The notes under the pieces are model-generated. The model did not search any database, was not told the DNA's origin, and was given only the letters and a program-made list of their open reading frames with translations. Shown piece by piece: positions 1-6,066 of a stretch of 14,709 nt of DNA. Position numbers and translations under genes: made by a program. How positions within the stretch are numbered: position 1 is the first letter of the stretch; each line of letters begins with the position of its first letter. The stretch lies in contig JADGQG010000026.1 in the NCBI GenBank assembly GCA_017882025.1, positions 1 through 14,709 on the forward strand, read 5' to 3'. This DNA comes from Chloroflexota bacterium (GTDB taxonomy: Bacteria > Chloroflexota > Limnocylindria > Limnocylindrales > CSP1-4).

Positions 1-79
1 CCGGTCGTCGTCGCCCCGACTCCGGCCGCGCCTGCGTCGGCTGCCCCGGTCGTCGTCGCCCCGACTCCGGCCGCGCCTG
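1..79 (+). repeat. 45-bp in-frame tandem repeat in the Pro/Ala-rich tail
   Basis: Bases 1-34 recur exactly at 46-79, giving a 45-bp unit (15 codons). Each copy encodes PVVVAPTPAAP followed by a short variable linker. Because the unit is a multiple of three, changes in copy number keep the frame. More copies may lie upstream of the window. Confidence 0.85.
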
Positions 80-183
80 TTCCGAACATGCTGGCGGCTG
101 CGGTGACCCCGAACGAGCTGAGCGCGCCGGCCGCGCCCGACCCCGCCGCGGCCGTCGACGCGGCGACCGAGGCGGGGGTCTAG
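1..183 (+). CDS. C-terminal tail of a TatA/TatB-like translocase subunit (partial)
   Basis: Frame 1 is open from the window edge to the TAG at 181-183 and encodes about 60 residues rich in Pro, Ala and Val, ending in EAGV. No conserved domain lies in this part. The call rests on position, 20 bp before tatC and on the same strand, and on the fact that TatA/TatB proteins have a short N-terminal membrane helix followed by a variable, often Pro/Ala-rich, cytoplasmic tail. If correct, the protein would form the pore-lining (TatA) or receptor (TatB) part of the twin-arginine export system. The tail contains a nearly perfect duplicated 15-residue unit. The functional domain is outside the window, so TatA and TatB cannot be told apart, and an unrelated low-complexity protein is possible. 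Confidence 0.55.
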   Translation, partial: PVVVAPTPAAPASAAPVVVAPTPAAPVPNMLAAAVTPNELSAPAAPDPAAAVDAATEAGV

Positions 184-289
184 CGACCTCGACCCGAACC
201 CACATGGCCGACGCCGACCTCGTTCGCGACGGCGTCGGCGGCGGCGTCCCGCCCGGGTCGTCACCTCTGCCCGCGGCCTCGGCCGCTGC

Positions 290-295
290 AGGGGA
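290..295 (+). promoter_or_regulatory. Shine-Dalgarno site for the internal tatC start
   Basis: AGGGGA lies 7 nt before the ATG at 303. The alternative upstream ATG at 204 is preceded by a C/A-rich stretch with no Shine-Dalgarno match. The site therefore favours the shorter TatC, which begins like typical family members. Confidence 0.5.
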
Positions 296-302
296 CGAGA
301 CG

Positions 303-992
303 ATGATGACGCTCGTCGATCATCTCTCGGAGCTCCGTCGACGCATCGGGATCTCGCTCCTGGCGGTCGCGCTCGGGACCGTCGTCGGCTTCTATTTCGC
401 GCCGCAGCTCATCACGTTCCTCAAGGCACCCCTCAACCTGGGGAAGCCGCTCGTCTACACGGGCCTGGGCGACGCGTTCTTCATCAACCTCAAGCTCGCC
501 ATCGTCGTCGGGATCGTGCTGGCGATGCCCGTCCTGCTATGGCAGCTCTGGGCGTTCATCTCACCGGGCCTGACCCGCGAGGAACGTCGCCTGGCACGCC
601 CGTGGGTGCCGCTCGCGCTTGCCTTCTTCGTGATCGGCGTCGTCGTGGCGTACGTGATCCTGCCGTTCGCCTCCACCTTCCTGCTGAGCTTCTCGTCACC
701 CGACCTCCAGCCCCTCATCACCGCGAGCGAGTACTTCGGCTTCGTGACGACGCTCTGCCTCGTGTTCGGCCTCGTGATGGAGTACCCGATCGTGCTCGTG
801 CTCCTCGCCAAGGTCGGGATCATCACGAGCGCCCGCCTGCGCAGCTCGCGCCGAGTCGTGATCCTCGCGATCGCGATCATCAGCGCCGTCGTGACGCCGG
901 GGGGTGACCCGATCAGCCCGACCGTGCTTGGCGTCACGATGTATCTGCTCTACGAGTTCTCGATCGTCCTGATTCGCCTCGGCGGCCGATGA
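303..992 (+). CDS. tatC: Sec-independent protein translocase TatC
   Basis: TatC is the polytopic membrane core of the twin-arginine translocase and recognises the RR signal peptide of folded exported proteins together with TatB. The protein (229 aa from ATG 303) begins with the family's N-terminal signature TLVDHLSELRRR, whose Glu10 matches the signal-peptide-binding Glu of E. coli TatC. The first cytoplasmic loop has SPGLTREERR, whose Glu94 matches the second conserved Glu (E103 in E. coli). Six hydrophobic segments are visible, at roughly residues 15-33, 62-83, 100-124, 141-165, 178-194 and 203-222, and the late VVTPGGDPIS motif is typical. An in-frame ATG at 204 would add 33 low-complexity residues; I chose 303 because of the AGGGGA ribosome site and the family N-terminus. 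It sits just after a TatA/B-like tail, as expected of a tat operon. Confidence 0.95.
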   Translation: MMTLVDHLSELRRRIGISLLAVALGTVVGFYFAPQLITFLKAPLNLGKPLVYTGLGDAFFINLKLAIVVGIVLAMPVLLWQLWAFISPGLTREERRLARPWVPLALAFFVIGVVVAYVILPFASTFLLSFSSPDLQPLITASEYFGFVTTLCLVFGLVMEYPIVLVLLAKVGIITSARLRSSRRVVILAIAIISAVVTPGGDPISPTVLGVTMYLLYEFSIVLIRLGGR

Positions 993-1000
993 GCGCGGCG

Positions 1001-1006
1001 TAGACT
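1001..1006 (+). promoter_or_regulatory. Candidate -10 element for rapZ (leaderless)
   Basis: TAGACT lies in the 21-bp gap between the tatC stop and the rapZ ATG at 1014. Only 7 nt separate the hexamer from the ATG, so a start at the normal distance would begin the mRNA at or next to the A of the ATG. No Shine-Dalgarno sequence precedes the ATG. The same hexamer lies upstream of rpsF. No clear -35 is seen. Confidence 0.5.
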
Positions 1007-1013
1007 CCGTGGC

Positions 1014-1949
1014 ATGGTCAAGATCCCGCCGGTGACGCCGTTCCGGCCGCGCGACGACGACGAGTCGCCGGGCGGCGGAGAGCCCGGTCAGCACGTGGTC
1101 GTCCTGTCGGGGCTCTCCGGGGCCGGCAAGACCGCGGCCACGAAGCTGTTCGAGGATCTGGGCTACGCCTGCGTCGACAACCTGCCGGGGGAGCTGCTGC
1201 CACAGCTCGCGGATCTGATCGCGAGCGAGCCCACCCGCTTCGACCGGGTGGCGATCGTCCTGGATGTACGTGCCGGCGACGCGACGGTCGCGTTCGCCGC
1301 CATGCGCGGGGCGCTGGAGGGCCGCGGCATCCGGCCGCAGGTCTTCTTCCTCGAGGCGCGTGACGAGTCCCTGATCCGGCGCTACTCGGAAACGCGCCAC
1401 CGCCACCCGCTCGCCGGGACCGGGGGTATCGCCACGTCGATCGCGGAGGAGCGCCGCCTCCTGGCGCCGGTCCGGGCCGAGGCCGACGTGGTCCTTGACA
1501 CGTCCGATCTCTCTCTGCGCGAGCTCAAGGAGCGGATCTTCAGCCAGCTCTGGCAGGTCGTGGACCCCGACCGGGTCGCGATCCAGCTCATCAGCTTCGG
1601 CTACAAGTTCGGCGTGCCGCTGGAGTGCGACCTGCTTTTCGACGTGCGATTCCTCCAGAACCCGTACTACGTCCCCGAGCTGCGACGGCTCTCCGGGATG
1701 ACGGACGGCGTCCGCGCGTACGTCCTGGACCAGCCGCTCGCGCGCCGGTTCCTCGCGGCGGTGGAGGAGCTGCTCGACCTGACCCTGCCGGCGTACCTCG
1801 CCGAGGGAAAGACACGGCTCACGATCGGGATCGGGTGCACGGGCGGATTCCACCGCTCGATCGCGCTGGCGGAGGAGATCGGCGCGTGGCTGGAGGCGCG
1901 GGGGTACGGTCCGATCAGCATCTTCCATCGCGAGCTCGAACGAGGGTGA
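1014..1949 (+). CDS. rapZ: RNase adapter / nucleotide-binding protein RapZ (YvcJ family)
   Basis: This is a P-loop protein of the RapZ/YvcJ family. In E. coli RapZ binds GlmZ/GlmY small RNAs and directs RNase E; in Gram-positive bacteria the homologue is a nucleotide-binding protein whose role is less clear, so the sRNA function should not be assumed here. Seen in the 311-aa product: Walker A GLSGAGKT at residues 33-40; the family motif DLGYACVDNLP just after; Walker B-like VLDVRAG near 83-89; RYSETRHRHPL in the middle; and the C-terminal GCTGGFHRS block (about 274-282). Phe279 replaces the polar or basic residue usually found before the conserved His-Arg. The first 26 residues are an extra polar extension. 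It is followed after 7 nt by yvcK, then whiA, the classical trio. The ATG has no ribosome site but a -10-like hexamer 7 nt upstream. Confidence 0.95.
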   Translation: MVKIPPVTPFRPRDDDESPGGGEPGQHVVVLSGLSGAGKTAATKLFEDLGYACVDNLPGELLPQLADLIASEPTRFDRVAIVLDVRAGDATVAFAAMRGALEGRGIRPQVFFLEARDESLIRRYSETRHRHPLAGTGGIATSIAEERRLLAPVRAEADVVLDTSDLSLRELKERIFSQLWQVVDPDRVAIQLISFGYKFGVPLECDLLFDVRFLQNPYYVPELRRLSGMTDGVRAYVLDQPLARRFLAAVEELLDLTLPAYLAEGKTRLTIGIGCTGGFHRSIALAEEIGAWLEARGYGPISIFHRELERG

Positions 1950-1956
1950 GGCTCGC

Positions 1957-3270
1957 ATGAACCTTCGTCGCTGGCTGCGGCCGGGGGTCGGGGTCAAACG
2001 CTGGCTGGGCGTCGCGTTCGTGGGCCTGACCGCGCTTGCGCTCGCCGGCGCGCTGGCGCTCCGCCAGCTCTACCGCGACGTGGAGATCGACGGCCCGGCG
2101 CAGGCGGCGATCTCCCTGGTCACCCTCCAGTTCCTCCCGTACTGGGTCCGCGCGGCGGTGCTCCTCGGCCTCGGCGTGTTCGTGTTCGCCTATGGGTCCT
2201 ACCGCGTCGTGCGCGCGCTACTCGGCCCCTTCACCGAGAGCGCCGAGGAGCCGCTCGTCGACCTCGTGTATCGGCGCCGCCTGCTGGCCCGGGGGCCGCG
2301 GATCGTCGCGATCGGGGGCGGGACAGGCCTCTCCACGCTTCTGCGCGGACTCAAGGAGCGCTCCGCGAACATCACCGCCATCGTCTCGGTCGCCGACGAC
2401 GGGGGGTCCAGTGGTCGCCTTCGCGAGCAGCTGGGAATCGCTGCCGTCGGGGACATCCGCAACTGCCTGGCGGCGCTCGCCGAGACGGAGCCGGCGATGG
2501 CGAAGCTGCTCCAGTACCGCTTCACGGAGGACGAAGGGAATCTCGCCGGCCACGCCGTTGGCAACCTCCTGATCGCGGCCATGAACGCGATCGACAACGG
2601 CGACTTCGAGGAGGCGATCCGGCACATGAACCGGGTCCTGGCGGTCCGCGGCCGCGTCGTGCCCGCGTCGGGGACGCCGCTGACCCTCCACGCGCGCCTC
2701 CGCGACGGCGGCCTGATCGAAGGTCAGTCTCGGATCGCCCGGATGCGCGCAATCGAGTCCGTCTGGCTGGAGCCGGCCGACGTCCGCGCCTCCCGCGACG
2801 CCCTCGCCGCGATCGCCGAGGCGGACCTCGTGGTCCTGGGGCCGGGAAGCCTCTACACGTCGGTCCTCCCCCCGCTCCTCGTCCCGGAGATTCGGGCAGC
2901 GCTTGCGACCACGCCCGCCCTTCGCGTCTTCGCCTGCAACGTCGCGACGCAGGCGGGGGAGACAGAGGGCTACGACCTGGCCGACCACGTCGAGGCTTTC
3001 GTCGCCCACCTGGGGCCGGTCGCCGTTGATATCGTGCTCGCGAACAACCACTTTGCCGGCAGCGCGCCCGACCTTGAGCTCGGCGTGCCCGTAAAGCTTC
3101 GCTGGCCGCCCGTCGGCGCGGCGCGGCGGCCGCGGCTGGCGCTCGACGACCTGGTCGATCCTGCGAACCCGCACCACCACGACCCCGAGCTGCTCGCGGC
3201 GTCCCTGCTCCGGATCCTCCAGCGCGAGGGCGTGCCGGGACGGCGTCTCGGGGTTGCCCGGTCCGCCTGA
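1957..3270 (+). CDS. yvcK: YvcK/CofD-like gluconeogenesis factor with N-terminal membrane anchor
   Basis: YvcK (GlmR/CuvA in some species) binds UDP-sugars and is needed for cell-wall precursor supply during growth on gluconeogenic carbon sources; its fold resembles the CofD transferase. The C-terminal two thirds match the family: IGGGTG at 119-124, the ADDGGSSG loop at 146-153, GDIRNCLAAL after it, HAVGNLLIAAM from 199, VLGPGSLYTSVLPPLLVPEI near 293-312 and CNVATQAGETEGY further on. At 437 aa it is longer than the soluble Bacillus form of about 317 aa. The extra N-terminus of about 115 residues has two hydrophobic segments (about 18-36 and 64-86), predicting a membrane-anchored protein with a cytoplasmic catalytic-like domain. 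The ATG at 1957 follows a GAGGGTGAGG ribosome site that overlaps the end of rapZ, suggesting translational coupling. Confidence 0.93.
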   Translation: MNLRRWLRPGVGVKRWLGVAFVGLTALALAGALALRQLYRDVEIDGPAQAAISLVTLQFLPYWVRAAVLLGLGVFVFAYGSYRVVRALLGPFTESAEEPLVDLVYRRRLLARGPRIVAIGGGTGLSTLLRGLKERSANITAIVSVADDGGSSGRLREQLGIAAVGDIRNCLAALAETEPAMAKLLQYRFTEDEGNLAGHAVGNLLIAAMNAIDNGDFEEAIRHMNRVLAVRGRVVPASGTPLTLHARLRDGGLIEGQSRIARMRAIESVWLEPADVRASRDALAAIAEADLVVLGPGSLYTSVLPPLLVPEIRAALATTPALRVFACNVATQAGETEGYDLADHVEAFVAHLGPVAVDIVLANNHFAGSAPDLELGVPVKLRWPPVGAARRPRLALDDLVDPANPHHHDPELLAASLLRILQREGVPGRRLGVARSA

Positions 3271-3276
3271 CCTGTC

Positions 3277-4143
3277 GTGTCCGGCGCCGACCGCGACCTC
3301 GTGGCCGCTCTACGAGCCGAGCTGGCATCCGTCGAGCCTGCGCGTCCCTGCGACCGGGCCGCGGAGGCCGCCGGGCTGGGCACGGCAGTGGTCCGAGGGG
3401 ACCGACCGGCCCTCGCCCGGCTGATGGTCCGGCTGCTGCGTGAGGACGGCGCGCAGGGCATCCGCCGGGCGACCGCCCGTGCGTTCGACTGGGATCACGC
3501 CGCCGATCACTGCCGGGCCGCCTACCTGCGGGGCCGCTTCCTCGTCCGGGGCTCGCTCTCCGTCACGTCGGGCCGCTACCACCTGGAGTTCGTCGTCCCG
3601 ACGGCCGAGGCGCCGGTGCTCGCCGCGCGCCTCGCCGCCGTGGGTCTCCCGGCGGGAGTCCGGATGCGACGCGGGCGCGGGGTGGTGACCTGGAAGAGCG
3701 GCGACTCGATCGGCACCTTCCTACGGTGGGTCGGGGCAGGCCCGTCGCTCCTCGAGCTCGAATCCCGCCAGGTCTCACGATCTGTTCGGGGCGACCTCAA
3801 CCGGCTGCTCAATGCCGAGTCGGCGAACCTCGACCGCATCGCGGCTGCGGCCGCGCGCCAGCTCGCGGCGATCGCCGTGCTCGACGCTGACGGCCGGCTT
3901 GCAGACCAGCCAGATCCGGTCCGGGCAGTGGCCGCGCTCCGCCGCGGAACTCCGGAAGCGTCGCTGAGCGAGCTCGCCACGGATCTGGGAATGCCACGCG
4001 GCCGCGTCCAGCGCGCGCTCGGAAGGATCGAGGCGCTGGCGCTCCACGCCGCCGATATGCCGTCGGATCCTCGGCGCAGGGCCGAATGGCACGCTGTCGC
4101 GCGACGCCCGGCCCCGCCGCGGGTTGGCCGGCCGGTGGCATGA
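3277..4143 (+). CDS. whiA: WhiA family DNA-binding protein
   Basis: WhiA pairs a degenerate LAGLIDADG homing-endonuclease fold with a C-terminal helix-turn-helix. It is a sporulation transcription factor in Streptomyces and affects division and chromosome segregation in Bacillus; in other phyla the role is unknown. Seen in the 288-aa product: the LAGLIDADG-like block AYLRGRFLVRGSLS followed by YHLEF near residues 82-105; a FLRWVGAGPSLLELES segment; the highly typical NRLLNAESANL at 175-185; and the helix-turn-helix LSELATDLGMPRGRVQRAL near 230-248. The GTG at 3277 lies 6 nt after the yvcK stop, so the two are almost surely cotranscribed. The N-terminal 30 residues are less conserved, and another start is possible. 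Its stop codon lies within the proposed -10 of tpiA. Confidence 0.9.
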   Translation: MSGADRDLVAALRAELASVEPARPCDRAAEAAGLGTAVVRGDRPALARLMVRLLREDGAQGIRRATARAFDWDHAADHCRAAYLRGRFLVRGSLSVTSGRYHLEFVVPTAEAPVLAARLAAVGLPAGVRMRRGRGVVTWKSGDSIGTFLRWVGAGPSLLELESRQVSRSVRGDLNRLLNAESANLDRIAAAAARQLAAIAVLDADGRLADQPDPVRAVAALRRGTPEASLSELATDLGMPRGRVQRALGRIEALALHAADMPSDPRRRAEWHAVARRPAPPRVGRPVA

Positions 4144-4144
4144 T
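4136..4144 (+). promoter_or_regulatory. Candidate extended -10 element for tpiA (leaderless)
   Basis: TGGCATGAT fits an extended -10 (TGn followed by a hexamer one mismatch from TATGAT). The hexamer at 4139-4144 overlaps the whiA stop and ends 6 nt before the tpiA ATG at 4151, leaving no room for a Shine-Dalgarno site. A start at the usual distance would yield an mRNA beginning at the ATG. No -35 match is visible at the right distance. Confidence 0.4.
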
Positions 4145-4150
4145 GGCACC

Positions 4151-4936
4151 ATGCGAGACGTGATCGTAGCCGCCAACTGGAAGATGAACACGACCCCCGG
4201 GGACGCCGGTGAGCTGGCCCGCACCATCGCGTCGCGGACCGCGGAGCCGGGCGTTGTCCGGGTCATCTTCCCGCCGTATGTCAGCCTCGCCGCGGTCCGC
4301 GACGCGGTGGTCGGGGAGGGGATCGCCGTCGGCGCCCAGAACATCCACCATGAGCTCGCCGGGGCCTACACGGGCGAGGTGAGCGCGCCGATGCTTGCCG
4401 GCCTCGCCACCTGGGTGATCCTCGGCCACTCCGAGCGACGCCGCGATGCCGCAGAGTCCGATAGCCTGATTGGGCGCAAGCTCGGCCGCGCGGTCGAGGC
4501 GGGGCTGCGGCCGATCCTGTGCGTCGGCGAGCAGCTTGTCGAACGGGAGTCGGGCCGCGCCCAGGCTGTCGTCGCGAGCCAGCTCGCGGGCGCCCTCGCC
4601 GGTCACGATGCCGACACGCTTCTGGCGGCGGGCATCGTCATTGCCTACGAGCCGGTCTGGGCGATCGGCACGGGCCGCACTGCCTCCGGCGCGGATGCCG
4701 CGGCGATGGCGGACGCGATCCGGGCCACGCTCCGCTCCAGCGGCTGGGGCCCGCGTGCCGACGCCGTCCCGATCCTCTATGGCGGGTCCTGCACCAGCGC
4801 GAGCATCGGTGAGTTCCTGGCCGAGCCCGGGATTGATGGCGCCCTGGTCGGGGGCGCTTCGCTCAAGCCCGATGAGATGGCCGGTATGGTCGCTCGCGCT
4901 GCGCTGACCGCCGCCGCGCGTCGCGCCGCCTCCTGA
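4151..4936 (+). CDS. tpiA: Triose-phosphate isomerase
   Basis: The enzyme interconverts dihydroxyacetone phosphate and glyceraldehyde 3-phosphate in glycolysis and gluconeogenesis, in the cytoplasm as a dimer. The 261-aa product has all catalytic parts: substrate-binding Asn9 and Lys11 in AANWKMN, electrophile His93 in LGHSERR, general base Glu167 in AYEPVWAIGTG, and the phosphate-binding YGGS and GALVGGASL segments near the C-terminus. The length is typical. I chose ATG 4151 because MRDVIVAANWKMN is the normal N-terminus; an in-frame GTG at 4124 would add nine unlikely residues that overlap whiA. The next gene, gpmA, starts 23 nt after the stop, so the two glycolytic genes probably form one transcript. 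Confidence 0.97.
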   Translation: MRDVIVAANWKMNTTPGDAGELARTIASRTAEPGVVRVIFPPYVSLAAVRDAVVGEGIAVGAQNIHHELAGAYTGEVSAPMLAGLATWVILGHSERRRDAAESDSLIGRKLGRAVEAGLRPILCVGEQLVERESGRAQAVVASQLAGALAGHDADTLLAAGIVIAYEPVWAIGTGRTASGADAAAMADAIRATLRSSGWGPRADAVPILYGGSCTSASIGEFLAEPGIDGALVGGASLKPDEMAGMVARAALTAAARRAAS

Positions 4937-4959
4937 CCTCGGCGAAGAGGAGCTGTCCG

Positions 4960-5715
4960 ATGCCTACGCTCGTGTTGCTGCGCCATGGCGAGAGCACCTG
5001 GAACAAGGAGAACCGGTTCACGGGGTGGACCGATGTCGACCTGTCGGAGGCGGGCCTCGAGGAGGCGCACGAAGCCGGCCGGCTCCTCCGCGCGGAGTCG
5101 TTCCGGTTCGACGTCGCGCACACCTCCGTGCTGAAGCGGGCGATCCGGACGCTCTGGATCGCGCTCGACGAGCTCGACCAGATGTGGTGCCCCGTCCGTA
5201 ACAGTTGGCGCCTCAACGAACGGCATTACGGGGCTCTTCAAGGTCTCAACAAGGCGGAGATGGCCGTCCAGTTCGGCGACGCGCAGGTGAAGCTGTGGCG
5301 CCGGAGCTACGACGTCCCGCCGCCGGCGCTGGCCGACGACGACGAGCGATTCCCCGGCCGCGACCCGCGGTACGCGGACCTCGCGGACGCCGACGTGCCC
5401 CGCGCCGAGTCCCTCAAGGACACCGTCGCTCGGTTCCTGCCGTACTGGGAGTCGGCGATCGCGCCGGACCTGCGGGCTGGAAAGGGCGTCCTCGTCGCAG
5501 CCCACGGCAACAGCCTTCGGGCGCTCGTGAAGTATCTCGACGAGGTCTCAGACGAGGAGATCGTGGGGCTCAACATCCCGACCGGGGTGCCGCTCGTCTA
5601 CGACCTTGACGACGCGCTCAACCCGCTGGGCTCGCGGTACCTCGGCGATGCCTCGCGGGTGGCGGCGGCGATGGCCGCCGTCGCGGCGCAGGGAGCCGCG
5701 AAGCCGGCGGGCTGA
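4960..5715 (+). CDS. gpmA: 2,3-bisphosphoglycerate-dependent phosphoglycerate mutase
   Basis: The enzyme interconverts 3-phosphoglycerate and 2-phosphoglycerate through a phosphohistidine. The 251-aa product opens with LVLLRHGESTWNKENRFTGW, in which His9 is the phosphorylated histidine of the RHGE motif. LNERHYGALQGLNKAE is the diagnostic cofactor-dependent PGM block, and the second catalytic histidine is His182 in AAHGNSLRALVKYL. Length and the SYDVPPP segment also fit GpmA rather than a generic histidine phosphatase. AAGAGGAG at 4945-4952 is a strong ribosome site 7 nt before the ATG. It follows tpiA closely, so lower-glycolysis functions are grouped, but gap, pgk and eno are not in the window. 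Confidence 0.96.
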   Translation: MPTLVLLRHGESTWNKENRFTGWTDVDLSEAGLEEAHEAGRLLRAESFRFDVAHTSVLKRAIRTLWIALDELDQMWCPVRNSWRLNERHYGALQGLNKAEMAVQFGDAQVKLWRRSYDVPPPALADDDERFPGRDPRYADLADADVPRAESLKDTVARFLPYWESAIAPDLRAGKGVLVAAHGNSLRALVKYLDEVSDEEIVGLNIPTGVPLVYDLDDALNPLGSRYLGDASRVAAAMAAVAAQGAAKPAG

Positions 5716-5764
5716 TGCGGCGCCGCTGGGCGCGCAGCGACACGGAAGCCGAGGGCGGTTCCTG

Positions 5765-5773
5765 TGCTACCAT
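5765..5773 (+). promoter_or_regulatory. Candidate extended -10 promoter for secG
   Basis: TGCTACCAT fits TGnTANNNT and would start transcription near 5780, giving a leader of about 30 nt that carries the GGAGG ribosome site at 5793-5797. No -35 hexamer is evident. It lies in the 93-bp gap after gpmA. Confidence 0.4.
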
Positions 5774-5808
5774 CGCCCGCGGCCCGTCCGTTGGAGGATC
5801 TCCCCAAA

Positions 5809-6042
5809 GTGAACACGTTCCTGGCCCTCGGCCAGCTCATCGTCAGCATCGGCCTGATCGCCTCCGTGCTGCTCCAGGCACGCGGGACCGGGCTGTCCGG
5901 GGCCTTCGGCGGTGACTCGGCGGTCTACCGGAGCCGGCGCGGCGTCGAGCGACGGTTGTGGCAGTTCACGATCATCCTCACCGTCCTGTTCGTCGTCTTC
6001 TCGCTGGTGAGCTACGTCTTCACACCGGCGAAGGGCGTCTAG
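5809..6042 (+). CDS. secG: Protein translocase subunit SecG
   Basis: SecG is the small auxiliary subunit of the SecYEG channel and helps SecA-driven export. The 77-aa product has the family layout: a first hydrophobic helix (about 4-22) ending in VLLQ, the glycine-rich loop SGAFGG, the signature VYRSRRGVER, and a second helix (about 51-71). I chose the GTG at 5809 because GGAGG lies 11 nt upstream and the protein then begins at the first helix; a start at 5764 would add a poor N-terminus. The neighbourhood (whiA, tpiA, then secG) matches the conserved order in many Gram-positive-type genomes. Confidence 0.93.
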   Translation: MNTFLALGQLIVSIGLIASVLLQARGTGLSGAFGGDSAVYRSRRGVERRLWQFTIILTVLFVVFSLVSYVFTPAKGV

Positions 6043-6066
6043 GCCCGGATCTCGGGCGGTCCCGTC

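Noticed and set aside
696..1997. 433-residue open frame on the minus strand
   Set aside because: Highly charged Arg/Asp/Glu-rich translation opposite tatC and rapZ; it is a codon-bias shadow typical of high-GC DNA.
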